A stretch of 64,000 nucleotides of DNA from the NCBI RefSeq assembly GCF_001506165.1, contig NZ_CP011427.1, positions 1,612,001-1,676,000 of the forward strand, in the 5' to 3' direction. The position numbers were made by a program, and so were the translations under genes. Positions 1-10,132 of the stretch are shown in pieces. Source of the stretch: Pantoea vagans. Lineage in GTDB: Bacteria > Pseudomonadota > Gammaproteobacteria > Enterobacterales > Enterobacteriaceae. The notes below the pieces were generated by a model. That model made no database searches, was not told the DNA's origin, and saw only the letters and a program-made list of their open reading frames with translations. The first letter of the stretch is position 1; each line of letters opens with the position of its first letter.

Positions 1-772
1 CAATTTCAACACCCAAATCGCCACGCGCCACCATCACCACGTCAGAGGCGAGGATGATGTCATCCATGGCTTCCTGAGTGGCCACCGCTTCAGCTCGTTC
101 CACTTTGGCTACCAGTTTGGCATCACAACCGGCGTCGCGCGCCAGGCGGCGAGCGTAATTCATATCTTCGCCATTGCGCGGGAAAGAGACGGCCAGGTAA
201 TCCACGCCGATTTTCGCGGCAGTGATGATATCCACTTTATCTTTCTCTGTCAGCGCTTCTGCAGAGAGACCGCCGCCGAGTTTGTTAATCCCTTTATTGT
301 TGGAGAGTGGGCCGCCGACGGTGACTTCGGTGAACACTTTGACGCCCTGAACTTCCAACACTTTCAACTGCACGCGGCCATCATCCAGCAACAGGATGTC
401 GCCAGGCACCACGTCTTCTGGCAGGCCTTTATAGTCGATACCGACTTTTTCTTTGTCGCCTTCGCCTTTGCTCAGGTCTGCATCCAGCAGGAAACGATCG
501 CCCACGTTAAGGAAGACTTTGCCTTCTTTGAAGGTTGATACACGAATTTTAGGACCTTGCAGGTCACCCAGAATCGCCACGTGACGGCCAAGTTTAGCGG
601 CAATCTCTCGCACTTTGTTGGCGCGTAGCTGATGGTCTTCAGCCGTACCGTGAGAGAAGTTTAGTCGCACAACGTTAGCGCCCGCCGCGATGATTTTTTC
701 GAGGTTATTGTCGCGATCGGTAGCTGGACCGAGGGTGGTAACGATCTTGGTTCTTCTGAGACGTCTTGACAT
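1..772 (-). CDS. pykA: Pyruvate kinase II, N-terminal part (cut by window edge)
   Basis: Pyruvate kinase converts phosphoenolpyruvate and ADP to pyruvate and ATP, the last step of glycolysis, in the cytoplasm. The minus strand starts at an ATG at 770-772 and reads [20 protein letters not shown], the typical PykA start, then runs open to base 1. Only about 257 codons are present; the C-terminal half lies outside the window. The position next to hexR and zwf matches the E. coli pykA-hexR-zwf order, which favours PykA (type II) over PykF. A purine-rich stretch precedes the ATG. A CRP-type site lies about 80 bp upstream. Confidence 0.95.
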   Translation of the reverse strand, partial: MSRRLRRTKIVTTLGPATDRDNNLEKIIAAGANVVRLNFSHGTAEDHQLRANKVREIAAKLGRHVAILGDLQGPKIRVSTFKEGKVFLNVGDRFLLDADLSKGEGDKEKVGIDYKGLPEDVVPGDILLLDDGRVQLKVLEVQGVKVFTEVTVGGPLSNNKGINKLGGGLSAEALTEKDKVDIITAAKIGVDYLAVSFPRNGEDMNYARRLARDAGCDAKLVAKVERAEAVATQEAMDDIILASDVVMVARGDLGVEI

Positions 773-849
773 GAAGGACTCCGTTAACAAAGGTTCGTGC
801 CACTTTCGTAGGACACGGTGTGGTCATCTATTCTATATGATCGATGGGC

Positions 850-865
850 TGTGATTCGACTCACA
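850..865. promoter_or_regulatory. Candidate CRP binding site upstream of pykA
   Basis: TGTGATTCGACTCACA has both consensus CRP half sites (TGTGA and TCACA) with the canonical six-base spacer. It lies about 85 bp upstream of the pykA start codon and just beyond the hexR stop, so pykA is the likely target. An overlapping inverted repeat at 861-877 (TCACATT/AATGTGA) could form a hairpin at the end of hexR. Binding is inferred from the sequence match only. Confidence 0.5.
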
Positions 866-883
866 TTGTGAATGTGATGTTAA

Positions 884-1735
884 TTATTTTTCCTGCACGT
901 GTTTTTCCACGCGCGAATCTTTCAGTGCTTCTTTCACTCGTTTCAGATTTTCGCGGAAAACAGCGCCGCGCTGAAGCGTAAATCCTGTCGCCAGAACATC
1001 AATCACGGTTAATTGCGCCAGGCGGGAGACCATCGGCAGGTAGATATCCGTATCTTCAGGTACATCAAGCGTCAGGGCGAGGGATGCTTCTGCCGCTAAG
1101 GGTGAACCCGGAGAGGTGATAGCCAGAACTGTGGAAGCGTTTACACGCGCCAGGCGAGCCAGTTCTATCATATTTTTGGTGCGGCCAGTATGTGATATGA
1201 GAACAAAAACGTCATTTGGTCCACTATTTATGCAACTCATGCGCTGGATCACAATATCCTCTGACCAGATGACCGGCAGATTAAAGCGCAGAAATTTATT
1301 GGTCGCATCATGCGCCACCACGGCGGAGGCACCAAGGCCAAAAAAGGCAATTTTATTGGCCTGTGTTAACGCCAGAATGGCTTTATCGATCGCCTGTAAA
1401 TCCAGCTGTTGTCGTACCTGGCTCAGCCCGGCGAGCGCAGAATCAAAAATCTTGTGGCTATAACTCTCTACGCTGTCATTTTCTTCCACATCGCGGCTGA
1501 CCCAGCTTGGGCCTTTTGCCAGACTCTGGGCCAGACGTAATTTGAAATCGGGAAAGCCGCGCGTGCCCATGCGGTGACAAAAGCGGTTAACGGTCGGTTC
1601 GCTGACCTCGGCAGCCCGCGCCAGCGTGGCAATACTGGAGTGCATTGCCTGTTGCGGAGCGGCAAGGATCTGTTCCGCCACTTTGCGCTCTGATTTGCTC
1701 AGCGCCTCAAGTTGCGCCTGTATGTGTTCCAGCAT
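884..1735 (-). CDS. hexR: HexR, RpiR-family repressor of central carbon genes
   Basis: HexR is a DNA-binding repressor that senses 2-keto-3-deoxy-6-phosphogluconate and controls zwf and other sugar-catabolism genes. The protein has an N-terminal helix-turn-helix of the RpiR type (SEPTVNRFCHRMGTRGFPDF) and a C-terminal SIS sugar-phosphate-binding domain (FFGLGASAVVAHD, LISHTGRTKN). I chose the ATG at 1735, giving 283 aa beginning MLEHIQAQLEALSKSER. This aligns with the E. coli start, and the family is about 289 aa. An open frame continues upstream to 1894 but adds unrelated residues. The Shine-Dalgarno at this ATG is weak, so a start a few codons upstream (MKVIEEHQ) remains possible. hexR is divergent from zwf, with its candidate operator between them. 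Confidence 0.93.
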   Translation of the reverse strand: MLEHIQAQLEALSKSERKVAEQILAAPQQAMHSSIATLARAAEVSEPTVNRFCHRMGTRGFPDFKLRLAQSLAKGPSWVSRDVEENDSVESYSHKIFDSALAGLSQVRQQLDLQAIDKAILALTQANKIAFFGLGASAVVAHDATNKFLRFNLPVIWSEDIVIQRMSCINSGPNDVFVLISHTGRTKNMIELARLARVNASTVLAITSPGSPLAAEASLALTLDVPEDTDIYLPMVSRLAQLTVIDVLATGFTLQRGAVFRENLKRVKEALKDSRVEKHVQEK

Positions 1736-2023
1736 GTCGTTAACCTGATGCTCCTCAATCACTTTCATTAAATGATGAAATCGCTGCCAATTCTCAAGAA
1801 TATACCGTGTAATACCGGCTCGCACGCAGCAGCGGACAAATGTAAGCGCGATTTTTTTGTCATACTTTGATCGTTGCCGGGTTTTTCCCGACAAACATCG
1901 AAACAGAAAAAAAGCCTAAAGCGCACACGACAACACATCTTTGTTCGCCATCATGTTCAAAGTAATGGCTAATGCCACACCGCGTCTGGGTTGTTACGAT
2001 GCGGGGAAAAAAGTACATTGTGC

Positions 2024-2038
2024 TGTAAGAAAATTACA
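2024..2038. promoter_or_regulatory. Candidate HexR operator before zwf
   Basis: TGTAAGAAAATTACA is a near-palindrome with TGTAA/TTACA arms, matching the HexR motif of gammaproteobacteria (TGTAATTAAATTACA type). It lies about 62 bp upstream of the zwf ATG and in the hexR-zwf divergent region, so it could control both genes. Confidence 0.65.
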
Positions 2039-2099
2039 ATAAGGACCTGGGATGATGAGGACGCTCAAACCGGGTATATCCTGCAACGAGGAGAGGAAA

Positions 2100-3575
2100 A
2101 TGGCGGTAACACAAACAGCCCAGGCATGCGATCTGGTTATTTTCGGTGCCAAAGGCGATCTTGCACGCCGGAAACTGTTGCCTTCACTGTATCAGCTGGA
2201 GAAAGCGGGTCAGATTCACGACACCACACGCATTATTGGCGTGGGGCGTGCGGAGTGGGACAAAGACGCGTACACCAAAGTGGTACGTGAGGCGCTGGAA
2301 ACCTTCATGAAAGAGAAGATCGACGAAGCGCTGTGGGACAAACTCAGCAGCCGTCTCGACTTCTGCAACCTCGACGTTAACGACACTTCCCATTTCACCA
2401 AACTGGGCAAGATGCTTGACCAGAAAGAGCGTGTCACCATCAACTACTTCGCCATGCCGCCAAGCACCTTCGGCGCGATTTGTGATGGTCTGGGCGCGGC
2501 CAAGCTGAATGCCAAACCAGCGCGCGTGGTAATGGAAAAGCCGCTCGGTACCTCACTGGAAACCTCACAAGAGATCAACGACAGCGTCGGTAAGTATTTC
2601 GAAGAGAGCCAGGTGTTCCGTATTGACCACTATCTGGGTAAAGAGACGGTTCTGAACCTGCTGGCACTGCGTTTCGCCAACTCTATCTTCGTAAATAACT
2701 GGGATAACCGCACCATCGACCACGTGCAGATTACCGTGGCAGAAGAGGTGGGTATCGAAGGCCGTTGGGGTTACTTCGATAAAGCGGGCCAGATGCGCGA
2801 CATGATTCAGAACCACCTGTTGCAGATCCTGACCATGATCGCCATGTCACCGCCATCCGACCTCAGCGCGGATGCGATCCGTGATGAGAAAGTGAAAGTG
2901 TTGCGTTCACTGCGCCGCATCGACCAGACCAACGTGCGTGACAAAACCGTGCGCGGTCAGTACACCGCCGGCTTTGTGCAAGGCAAAAAAGTGCCGGGTT
3001 ATCTGGAAGAAGAGGGTGCGAACAAGCAGAGCGCCACTGAGAGCTTCGTGGCTATCCGTGTGGATATCGACAACTGGCGTTGGGCGGGCGTGCCGTTCTA
3101 CCTGCGTACCGGTAAGCGTTTGCCGACCAAATGCTCTGAGGTTGTGGTTTACTTCAAAAACCCAGAGATGAATCTGTTCAAAGACTCCTACGCTGAACTG
3201 CCACAGAACAAGCTGACGATTCGTCTGCAGCCGGACGAAGGCGTAGATATCGAGATCCTGAACAAAGTGCCGGGTCTGGATCACAAACACAAACTGCAGA
3301 CCACCAAGCTGGATCTGAGCTACTCCGAAACCTTCAACCAGTCACATCTGGCGGATGCTTACGAGCGCCTGCTGCTGGAAACCATGCGCGGCATTCAGGC
3401 ACTGTTTGTGCGCCGTGATGAAGTGGAAGCGGCGTGGGGCTGGGTGGATTCGATCATTGATGCGTGGAACGCCGATGCTGATGCGCCTAAACCTTATCAG
3501 GCTGGAACCTGGGGCCCTGTGGCCTCTGTCGCGATGATCACCCGCGATGGTCGTTCCTGGAATGAGTTTGAGTAA
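2100..3575 (+). CDS. zwf: Glucose-6-phosphate 1-dehydrogenase
   Basis: Zwf oxidises glucose-6-phosphate to 6-phosphogluconolactone with NADP+, the entry step of the oxidative pentose phosphate pathway. The 491-aa product equals the E. coli length. It contains the N-terminal Rossmann nucleotide-binding motif ([12 protein letters not shown]), the substrate-binding and catalytic signature RIDHYLGKE, and the conserved end [11 protein letters not shown] chose the ATG at 2100 ([12 protein letters not shown], identical to the E. coli N-terminus), preceded by GAGGAGAGG; an in-frame upstream ATG at 2052 only adds non-conserved residues. A strong terminator follows. In E. coli edd follows zwf; here eda does. 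Confidence 0.98.
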   Translation: MAVTQTAQACDLVIFGAKGDLARRKLLPSLYQLEKAGQIHDTTRIIGVGRAEWDKDAYTKVVREALETFMKEKIDEALWDKLSSRLDFCNLDVNDTSHFTKLGKMLDQKERVTINYFAMPPSTFGAICDGLGAAKLNAKPARVVMEKPLGTSLETSQEINDSVGKYFEESQVFRIDHYLGKETVLNLLALRFANSIFVNNWDNRTIDHVQITVAEEVGIEGRWGYFDKAGQMRDMIQNHLLQILTMIAMSPPSDLSADAIRDEKVKVLRSLRRIDQTNVRDKTVRGQYTAGFVQGKKVPGYLEEEGANKQSATESFVAIRVDIDNWRWAGVPFYLRTGKRLPTKCSEVVVYFKNPEMNLFKDSYAELPQNKLTIRLQPDEGVDIEILNKVPGLDHKHKLQTTKLDLSYSETFNQSHLADAYERLLLETMRGIQALFVRRDEVEAAWGWVDSIIDAWNADADAPKPYQAGTWGPVASVAMITRDGRSWNEFE

Positions 3576-3587
3576 TCGTTAAAAATG

Positions 3588-3612
3588 AAGCCCGCTCAGT
3601 GCGGGCTTTTTT
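3588..3612 (+). terminator. Rho-independent terminator of zwf
   Basis: An AAGCCCGC/GCGGGCTT stem with a 5-nt TCAGT loop is followed by a run of T, 12 bases after the zwf stop codon. Confidence 0.9.
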
Positions 3613-3639
3613 GTACCCAAAATTCATTCTTCTTAAAAT

Positions 3640-3654
3640 TGAACCAGAGTTTCA
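3640..3654. promoter_or_regulatory. Candidate KdgR box upstream of eda
   Basis: TGAACCAGAGTTTCA matches 12 of the 14 defined positions of the KdgR consensus TGAAACANTGTTTCA as I know it. It lies about 105 bp upstream of the eda ATG. eda (kdgA) is a KdgR target in pectin-degrading enterobacteria, and the kdgR gene itself lies at 60485 in this window. Confidence 0.5.
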
Positions 3655-3759
3655 AAAAATTTTGATATCCGATAGACGCCACTCCAGCCAATCTTGTATG
3701 GTAGAGCCAAATTATTGACAGCGTGGCGTAAGCCGCGCTGATGCCACTAAGGAAACGTG

Positions 3760-4398
3760 ATGAAGAACTGGAAAACAAGTGCTGAACAGATCATGACAAC
3801 TGGCCCGGTTGTGCCGGTGATTGTGGTCAACAAACTGGAACACGCGGTGCCGATGGCTAAAGCGCTGGTGGCCGGTGGTGTACGTGTGCTGGAAGTGACG
3901 CTGCGTACCCCCGTGGCCATGGACGCACTGCGTGCCATGATCAAAGAAGTGCCGGAAGCGATTGTCGGTGCGGGCACGGTGATCAACACCCAGCAGTTGA
4001 AAGAAGTCACTGATGCCGGTGCGCAGTTCGTTATCAGCCCTGGTTTAACCGAACCCTTGTTAAAAGCCGCCGTTGAGGGCCCTGTGCCGCTGATCCCTGG
4101 TATCAGCACCGTGTCTGAGCTGATGCTGGGCATGGATTATGGCCTGCGCGAGTTTAAATTCTTCCCGGCCGAAGCCAATGGCGGGGTAAAAGCCTTGTCA
4201 GCGATTGGTGGTCCGTTCCCGCAGGTGCGCTTCTGCCCAACCGGCGGCATCTCTCCCGCTAACTATCGTGATTACCTGGCACTAAAAAGCGTGCTCTGCA
4301 TTGGTGGGTCTTGGCTGGTGCCAAATGATGCACTGGAAAGTGGTGACTGGGATCGTATTACGCGTCTGGCGCGCGAAGCGGTTGAAGGGGCAAAATAA
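3760..4398 (+). CDS. eda: KHG/KDPG aldolase
   Basis: Eda is a class I aldolase that splits 2-keto-3-deoxy-6-phosphogluconate into pyruvate and glyceraldehyde-3-phosphate; it also acts on 2-keto-4-hydroxyglutarate. It serves the Entner-Doudoroff pathway and hexuronate catabolism. The 212-aa product shows the conserved GTVINTQQ and [10 protein letters not shown] segments and the Schiff-base lysine in FKFFPAEA. I chose the ATG at 3760 ([11 protein letters not shown]), with AAGGA 7 nt upstream; a GTG three bases earlier is also open. In E. coli eda is cotranscribed behind edd; here it directly follows zwf and has its own upstream region with a KdgR-like box. Confidence 0.97.
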   Translation: MKNWKTSAEQIMTTGPVVPVIVVNKLEHAVPMAKALVAGGVRVLEVTLRTPVAMDALRAMIKEVPEAIVGAGTVINTQQLKEVTDAGAQFVISPGLTEPLLKAAVEGPVPLIPGISTVSELMLGMDYGLREFKFFPAEANGGVKALSAIGGPFPQVRFCPTGGISPANYRDYLALKSVLCIGGSWLVPNDALESGDWDRITRLAREAVEGAK

Positions 4399-4403
4399 TG
4401 GCG

Positions 4404-4435
4404 TTGCGGGGGTGGCCTGAGTGCCGCCCCCGCAA
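4404..4435. terminator. Bidirectional hairpin between eda and purT
   Basis: A 13-bp GC-rich stem (TTGCGGGGGTGGC pairing with GCCGCCCCCGCAA, one G-T pair) with a 6-nt loop sits exactly between the convergent eda and purT stop codons. There is no long T-run, so termination is inferred. Confidence 0.6.
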
Positions 4436-4438
4436 TGA

Positions 4439-5617
4439 TTAACCTTCGACCTTCACAGCAGCCGCGCTGGCTATCGCGCGGGCAATGGCGTCATCGGTAT
4501 TGTCACCGGTCGCCAGAGCCACACCCAGACGGCGCTGACCCGCAATTTCCGGTTTACCGAACAGGCGCAGCTGTAGACCCGCACCTAATGCCGCTTCGAT
4601 ATTCACGAACTGCACGTTCTGGCTGTCTAGCTGTGGCAGGATCACCGCCGATGCCGCTGGGCCATACTGGCGAATCCCGCCGATAGGCAATCCGAGGAAC
4701 GCACGCACATGCAGCGCAAACTCTGACAGATCCTGGGATATCAGGGTCACCATGCCGGTATCGTGTGGACGTGGCGAGACTTCGCTGAACACCACCTCGT
4801 CACCACAGACAAACAGCTCGACGCCAAACAGGCCGTAACCGCCTAATGCCTTGACCACCTTCGCAGCAATATCCTGAGCGCGTTGCAGTGCCAGCTCGGT
4901 CATCTGCTGCGGCTGCCAGGATTCACGGTAATCGCCATCTTCCTGACGATGCCCAATCGGTGCGCAGAAGTGGATACCATCCACTGCGCTGATGGTCAGC
5001 AGAGTGATTTCAAAATCAAATTTCACCACACCTTCAACAATCACGCGACCCGCACCCGCACGACCACCTTGTTGCGCGTAATCCCAGGCTTTCTCCAGCT
5101 GGCTGGCTTCACGGATGAAGCTCTGGCCTTTGCCAGATGAGCTCATAACAGGCTTAGCGATGCACGGGAAGCCGATGTCGTGAGCAGCAGCGACAAAGTT
5201 CTCTTTGCTATCGGCAAACTGATAAGTTGAAGTCGGCAGGGACAACTCTTCGGCGGCCAGACGACGAATGCCTTCGCGGTTCATGGTCAAACGCGCAGCG
5301 CGTGCGGTAGGCACCACTTTCTGGCCCTGTGCTTCCAGTTCCAGCAGCTTTTCAGTTGCGATGGCTTCGATTTCTGGCACCACGAAGTGCGGCTTCTCCA
5401 GCGCGATTAATGCTGCCAGCGCATCGCCATCCAGCATATTGATCACATGGCTGCGGTGAGCAACGTGCATCGCAGGGGCATCGGCATAACGATCCACGGC
5501 GATCACTTCCACACCCAGACGCTGACACTCCAGCGCCACTTCTTTGCCCAATTCGCCTGAACCTAACAGCATCACGCGCGTTGCGGCAGGGCGCAGCGCG
5601 GTTCCTAGAGTCGTCAT
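4439..5617 (-). CDS. purT: Formate-dependent phosphoribosylglycinamide formyltransferase
   Basis: PurT formylates GAR to FGAR with formate and ATP, a folate-independent alternative to PurN at step 3 of purine synthesis. The 392-aa product matches the E. coli size. It shows the N-terminal PurT motif [20 protein letters not shown] and the ATP-grasp domain ([30 protein letters not shown]). It is convergent with eda and has a clear PurR box just upstream. Confidence 0.97.
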   Translation of the reverse strand: MTTLGTALRPAATRVMLLGSGELGKEVALECQRLGVEVIAVDRYADAPAMHVAHRSHVINMLDGDALAALIALEKPHFVVPEIEAIATEKLLELEAQGQKVVPTARAARLTMNREGIRRLAAEELSLPTSTYQFADSKENFVAAAHDIGFPCIAKPVMSSSGKGQSFIREASQLEKAWDYAQQGGRAGAGRVIVEGVVKFDFEITLLTISAVDGIHFCAPIGHRQEDGDYRESWQPQQMTELALQRAQDIAAKVVKALGGYGLFGVELFVCGDEVVFSEVSPRPHDTGMVTLISQDLSEFALHVRAFLGLPIGGIRQYGPAASAVILPQLDSQNVQFVNIEAALGAGLQLRLFGKPEIAGQRRLGVALATGDNTDDAIARAIASAAAVKVEG

Positions 5618-5655
5618 AATTTCACCTTAGCAGTCAAAATGCGCGCGCAGTATAT

Positions 5656-5671
5656 ACGAAAACGTTTGCGT
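5656..5671. promoter_or_regulatory. PurR operator of purT
   Basis: ACGAAAACGTTTGCGT differs at only one place from the palindromic PUR box ACGCAAACGTTTGCGT. It lies about 40-55 bp upstream of the purT ATG, where it would overlap the promoter. Purine-bound PurR is expected to repress purT here. Confidence 0.85.
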
Positions 5672-5778
5672 ACTCACGCATTCGCCTCATTCAGGTTTGC
5701 CATACTTTTCTCGCTCTGACGTTAACTGACACAAGCTGCGGCAGCATAGAAACCGGAAACTTAAACGGGAGTTAAACG

Positions 5779-6420
5779 ATGAGCAATTGGTTGCAGCAGA
5801 TCCAATCGGTGCTGGCGAAAAAAGGCGGCGAGGGAAAATCCGGTGGTTTAAGCGATATGTTGGCACCCGGTGCGCTGGGCGGCCTGGCGGGATTGTTAGT
5901 GGCCAGCAAATCGACCCGTAAGCTGCTGACCAAATACGGTGGTAAAGCGTTGCTGGTGGGCGGCGGCGCGGCGGCGGGTGCGGTGCTGTGGAACAAATAC
6001 AAACAGCGCGTGCGGGAGACACATCAGGATGAACCGGGATTTGGTCAGTTGCAGACGCCAGTTGATCAACGCGCAGAGCGGCTGGTGACGGCCCTGGTGT
6101 TCGCGGCCAAAAGCGATGGGCATATTGATGACCGTGAACGCGCGGCCATCGAACAGAATATCCATCAGGCGGGCTATGGCGCGCAGGCGGAAGCGTTAAT
6201 TCAACAGGCGATGAATCGCCCGCTCGATCCCCAATGGCTGGCTGCTGATGTGAAAAACGAAGAAGAAGCGCTGGAACTTTACTTCCTGAGTTGCGCCGCC
6301 ATTGATGTCGACCACTTTATGGAGCGTAGCTATCTCTCCGCGCTGGGTGATGCGCTGAAGATCCCACAAGATGTACGCGAAGGCATTCAGCGCGATATTG
6401 AGGCAGAAAAAGCCGCGTGA
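5779..6420 (+). CDS. yebE: YebE, DUF533-family inner membrane protein
   Basis: This 213-aa protein begins [19 protein letters not shown]. It has a glycine/alanine-rich hydrophobic stretch at about residues 32-70 ([30 protein letters not shown]) and a soluble C-terminal helical TerB-like domain. It matches E. coli YebE (about 219 aa), an envelope-stress-associated inner membrane protein whose molecular function is unknown. It stands alone between divergent purT and ptrB. The start is set by GGGAG about 8 nt upstream and by the family N-terminus. Confidence 0.9.
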   Translation: MSNWLQQIQSVLAKKGGEGKSGGLSDMLAPGALGGLAGLLVASKSTRKLLTKYGGKALLVGGGAAAGAVLWNKYKQRVRETHQDEPGFGQLQTPVDQRAERLVTALVFAAKSDGHIDDRERAAIEQNIHQAGYGAQAEALIQQAMNRPLDPQWLAADVKNEEEALELYFLSCAAIDVDHFMERSYLSALGDALKIPQDVREGIQRDIEAEKAA

Positions 6421-6634
6421 GGCGGTAGGGCCAAAGAAAATTTGCCCTTTGAGCAACACACTCCCAGGTTGATGAGCAGGCTGGGGCCGCATCGGGGCAC
6501 GAGGACCGCCAGCTCCGATGCGGCTCCAGACGGCGTGACCGCCAGTTGTTGTACTTCCTGTGCGCTGATGCTTGGCTTCCTGAGTGATAAGTGCCACGCT
6601 TGCTGGATGCTGTTATTCAGGGAAAGGAGCCAAG

Positions 6635-8698
6635 ATGCACCAGCCACAAGCGAAAAAAATCCCCCATGTGATGAACCTGCACGGTGAAATGCGTACCGAT
6701 AACTACTATTGGTTGCGTGATGACGATCGTGAAAATCCTGAAGTGCTGGACCATCTGCATGCCGAAAATGCCTACGGCAAGGCGATGATGGCTTCACAAA
6801 ACAACCTGCAAGAGCGGGTGTTGAAGGAGATCGTTGATCGTATTCCACAGCAGGATCACTCAGTGCCCTATGTGAAAAACGGTTATCGCTACCAAAGTCG
6901 TTATGAAGTGGGCAACGAATATCCACTCTATTTTCGCCAGGCCTTAGATGCGCCAGCCGATGAACCCTGGCAACTGCTGATTGACGGTAATCAGCGTGCC
7001 TCGCATAGCGATTTTTACACCATGGGAGCGCTGGCGATCACGCCAGACAATGAAGTCATGGCGTTAGCCGAGGATTTCCTGTCACGCCGTCAGTACGGCA
7101 TACGCTTTCGCAATCTGCAAAGTGGTAGCTGGTATCCCGAAGTGCTGAGTGAGGCATCTTCAAGCGTGGCGTGGGCGAATGATTCACGCACGCTCTACTA
7201 CGTGCGCAAGCATCCGAAAACCTTGCTTGCCTACCAGGTATGGCGCCATGAACTGGGTCATCCACAATCAGACGACCAACTGGTGTATGAAGAGCAGGAT
7301 GAAAGTTTCCATCTCAGCGTGCACAAAACCACCTCCGAGCATTTCATCCTGATTGCGCTCTACAGCACCACCACCAGTGAAATCCAGCTGATTGATGCCG
7401 AATATCCCGATGCGCAGCCACAGGTATTTTGCCCACGCCGTCGCGATCACGAATACAGCCTCGATCACTACAATCATCAGTTCTATATCCGCTCCAATCG
7501 TGATGGCAAAAACTTCGGTTTGTATCGCAGCGCATGGCTGGCGGAAAACCGCTGGCAAGCCATCATTCCAGCGCGTGATAACGTGGTACTGGAAGATTTC
7601 CAGCTGTTCCGCCACTGGCTGGTAGTTGAAGAGCGCCAGCGCGGCGTGAACACGTTACGACAAATCAACTGGGAAACACAGGAAAGCATTGGAATTGCTT
7701 TTGACGACCCCGCGTATGTCACTTGGTTGGCTTACAACCCCTCGCCAGAGAGCGACACTTTGCGCTATGGCTACTCTTCCATGACCACGCCAACCACGCT
7801 GTTTGAGCTCAACATGGAAAGTGGCGAGCGGCGGGTACTGAAACAGACGCCGGTTCCGGGTTTCAACTCTGACGACTATAAAAGCGAGCACCACTGGATC
7901 ACCGTGCGCGATGGCACTGAGGTGCCGGTTTCGCTGGTTTATCATCGTAAACACTTCAAACCAGGCAGCAATCCGTTACTGGCTTACGGCTATGGCGCTT
8001 ATGGCAGCAGCATGGATGCCAGCTTCGGCACCAGCCGGATCAGTTTGCTGGAACGCGGGTTTGTCTACGCGATTATCCACGTGCGCGGCGGCGGTGAGTT
8101 AGGGCAGCAGTGGTACGACGATGGTCGACTCAAGCACAAGATGAACAGCTTCACCGACTTCATTGATGTCACCGAGGCGTTGGTGGCGAAAGGATACGGT
8201 AATCCGCAGCAGCTCTATGCCATGGGCGGTAGCGCGGGTGGTTTATTGATGGGCGGCGTCATTAACCTTGCACCGGCGTTGTTCCACGGCGTGGTGGCGC
8301 AGGTGCCGTTTGTGGATGTGGTAACCACCATGCTGGACCCCTCAATACCGCTCACCACCGGCGAATACGATGAGTGGGGCAATCCCGAGCAGGAAGAGTA
8401 TTACCACATCATTCGGCAATACAGTCCGTATGACAACATCGAAGCCAAAGCCTATCCGCATTTGCTGGTGACAACCGGCCTGCACGATTCCCAGGTGCAG
8501 TACTGGGAACCGGCGAAGTGGGTGGCAAAACTGCGTGAGTTAAAAACCAATGACACGCTGCTGCTGCTGTGTACCGAGATGGATTCGGGGCATGGCGGCA
8601 AATCTGGACGCTTTAAGGCTTACGAAGGGGTGGCGCAGGAGTTCACCTTCCTGATTGGCCTGGCGCAGGGCAGTTTGCCAGACCGCGTCGATTACTGA
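6635..8698 (+). CDS. ptrB: Oligopeptidase B
   Basis: PtrB is a cytoplasmic serine peptidase of the prolyl oligopeptidase family (S9A) that cuts short peptides after Arg and Lys. The 687-aa product has an N-terminal beta-propeller (about residues 70-400) and a C-terminal alpha/beta-hydrolase domain. The nucleophile motif is GGSAGG and the rest of the triad lies in [12 protein letters not shown] (Asp) and [10 protein letters not shown] (His). I chose the ATG at 6635, with AAGGAG 5 nt upstream, matching the family start [16 protein letters not shown] a few residues in; an open frame extends to 6584 without support. The last 7 bp overlap exoX on the other strand. Confidence 0.96.
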   Translation: MHQPQAKKIPHVMNLHGEMRTDNYYWLRDDDRENPEVLDHLHAENAYGKAMMASQNNLQERVLKEIVDRIPQQDHSVPYVKNGYRYQSRYEVGNEYPLYFRQALDAPADEPWQLLIDGNQRASHSDFYTMGALAITPDNEVMALAEDFLSRRQYGIRFRNLQSGSWYPEVLSEASSSVAWANDSRTLYYVRKHPKTLLAYQVWRHELGHPQSDDQLVYEEQDESFHLSVHKTTSEHFILIALYSTTTSEIQLIDAEYPDAQPQVFCPRRRDHEYSLDHYNHQFYIRSNRDGKNFGLYRSAWLAENRWQAIIPARDNVVLEDFQLFRHWLVVEERQRGVNTLRQINWETQESIGIAFDDPAYVTWLAYNPSPESDTLRYGYSSMTTPTTLFELNMESGERRVLKQTPVPGFNSDDYKSEHHWITVRDGTEVPVSLVYHRKHFKPGSNPLLAYGYGAYGSSMDASFGTSRISLLERGFVYAIIHVRGGGELGQQWYDDGRLKHKMNSFTDFIDVTEALVAKGYGNPQQLYAMGGSAGGLLMGGVINLAPALFHGVVAQVPFVDVVTTMLDPSIPLTTGEYDEWGNPEQEEYYHIIRQYSPYDNIEAKAYPHLLVTTGLHDSQVQYWEPAKWVAKLRELKTNDTLLLLCTEMDSGHGGKSGRFKAYEGVAQEFTFLIGLAQGSLPDRVDY

Positions 8699-9360
8699 TC
8701 GCTCTTGACGTACTTGCGTAGCGCCTGCCTTAACGGTGGGCGCAAATCACGCACATTTTCCAGCACCCAGCGCAGATAGCCCGGATCTTTACGTGCAATG
8801 CTGCCAATGCTCTGTCCGCGATATTTGCCGAACGGGAACACATCACCACTCACTTCTGCTGGCTGGCAACGGCTGACCATCTCACTGGTGTTCCAGCCTG
8901 AGGTTTCCATAATACGGATCAACAGCGCGGCGGTGACATAGCAATCATACAGCGCACGGTGCGCATGCAGTTCGCTCGGCGGGGTCACATCTAGCTTCAG
9001 ACTATGGCGCAGTGCCTGATTGCCGTATTTAATGCCGGGCCACAGTTGGCGTGCCAGCGTCATAGTGCAGATCCATTCACCCGGCATAGTGGGCAGCATG
9101 CGGCGATCAAAACTGGCGTTATGCGCAACATAATGTGGACTGCCGTGATAGCGACCAATCGCTTCTTCTATGGTGGGTTTGTCAGCCACCATCGCTTCGG
9201 TAATACGATGTACCGCCATCGCCTGACGGCTGATTGGCCGGTCCGGGCAGATCAAATCGCTCATCGGATTAACGATCTGACCATCAATCACATCCACGGA
9301 TGCGACTTCGACGACGCCGCCTTGCAAACCACAGGTTTCGGTATCGATAACGCGTAACAT
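8692..9360 (-). CDS. exoX: Exodeoxyribonuclease X
   Basis: ExoX is a distributive 3'-5' DNA exonuclease of the DnaQ (DEDDh) superfamily, acting in mismatch repair and recombination. The 222-aa product shows the Exo I motif [15 protein letters not shown], the Exo II region [11 protein letters not shown] and the Exo III region [16 protein letters not shown]-terminal segment has [11 protein letters not shown], typical of ExoX. Length equals E. coli (220 aa). It is convergent with ptrB, with a 7-bp overlap, and lies 7 bp after holE on the same strand, suggesting cotranscription. Confidence 0.95.
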   Translation of the reverse strand: MLRVIDTETCGLQGGVVEVASVDVIDGQIVNPMSDLICPDRPISRQAMAVHRITEAMVADKPTIEEAIGRYHGSPHYVAHNASFDRRMLPTMPGEWICTMTLARQLWPGIKYGNQALRHSLKLDVTPPSELHAHRALYDCYVTAALLIRIMETSGWNTSEMVSRCQPAEVSGDVFPFGKYRGQSIGSIARKDPGYLRWVLENVRDLRPPLRQALRKYVKSDQ

Positions 9361-9367
9361 AAATTAA

Positions 9368-9598
9368 TTACTTCTGCTTGGGTTCATAGGGCAGGCGGGA
9401 AAGGGTGAGCGAGGCCTGACGATAGCTCATCAAGCGTTGGCGGAACCAGTCACGCAGCGCTTCTGGCTGTTCACGTTCGACCATTTCAGCTACCACGGGC
9501 ATGTTGTAGCGCTCTTTAAAGGCCACGCCAGCGGCGGCCAGATCGACATTCACTTTGTCTTTCTCTTCCTGCGACAGCAGGGCAAGGTTTTGGCTCAT
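9368..9598 (-). CDS. holE: DNA polymerase III theta subunit
   Basis: Theta binds the proofreading epsilon subunit (DnaQ) in the polymerase III core and stabilises it. The 76-aa product has the highly conserved [20 protein letters not shown] segment and the end [11 protein letters not shown] chose the ATG at 9598 ([13 protein letters not shown]), preceded by AGGAGAAAAGC; an open frame extends 18 codons further upstream but is not conserved. It precedes exoX on the same strand by 7 bp. Confidence 0.95.
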   Translation of the reverse strand: MSQNLALLSQEEKDKVNVDLAAAGVAFKERYNMPVVAEMVEREQPEALRDWFRQRLMSYRQASLTLSRLPYEPKQK

Positions 9599-9751
9599 GC
9601 TTTTCTCCTGATAAACAGGGGCAAAAGTAATGGTTTCCCCTTTACGGATCAAGGAAATTGGATCGCACCGCAGGTCTCGACACGCTTTAACCAGCGGCGT
9701 ATCCTGCTGCCACGTTTGCAGCAGATGGCTGCATTGAAAAGGGATGAAGTG

Positions 9752-10129
9752 ATGAAGAAAACTGCGTTAAACCCGCTTGTGGCGCTGTTGCTGGCGTCAT
9801 CTACGTTAACTTTCAGTCAGTTTGCACTGGCACATGCCCATCTGAAAACCCCGGTTCCTGCCGACAAAGCGGTGGTCGACAGTTCTCCACAGAATCTGAC
9901 CTTGACCTTCACTGAAGATGTTGAAGCCGCTTTCAGCGGTGTCGAAGTGCTGAATGCGCAGCAACAACCGATGCCAGTGGAGAAGGCCAAACTCAATGAC
10001 AAACAGCATGATCAACTGATCGTGCCGATCAGCAAGCCGCTGCCCGCAGGTGATTACCAGGTGAACTGGCATGTGTTGTCAGTCGATGGTCATAAAACCA
10101 AGGGAAGTTACGCGTTTAGCGTTAAGTAA
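9752..10129 (+). CDS. copC: CopC-like periplasmic copper-binding protein (YobA)
   Basis: The 125-aa precursor has a Sec signal peptide ([20 protein letters not shown]...FALA) ending at AHAH, so the mature protein begins with the histidine that binds Cu(II) in the CopC family. Further candidate ligands lie in [20 protein letters not shown]. It is the CopC/YobA beta-barrel, thought to hand copper to the CopD membrane protein encoded 3 bp downstream. I chose the ATG at 9752 because it starts a perfect signal peptide, with AAGGGATG nearby; the much longer open frame upstream is antisense to holE. Confidence 0.92.
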   Translation: MKKTALNPLVALLLASSTLTFSQFALAHAHLKTPVPADKAVVDSSPQNLTLTFTEDVEAAFSGVEVLNAQQQPMPVEKAKLNDKQHDQLIVPISKPLPAGDYQVNWHVLSVDGHKTKGSYAFSVK

Positions 10130-10132
10130 CCG

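Noticed and set aside
861..877. TCACATT/AATGTGA palindrome considered as a second CRP site
   Set aside because: Its half sites are in the wrong order for CRP; the overlapping 850-865 site has the correct TGTGA-N6-TCACA order.
1116..1463. Plus-strand ORF of 115 codons inside hexR
   Set aside because: It is antisense to a well-conserved hexR reading frame, with no ribosome site or recognisable domain.
9437..9751. N-terminal extension of copC by 105 codons
   Set aside because: The extension is antisense to holE, and the signal peptide starts exactly at the ATG at 9752.
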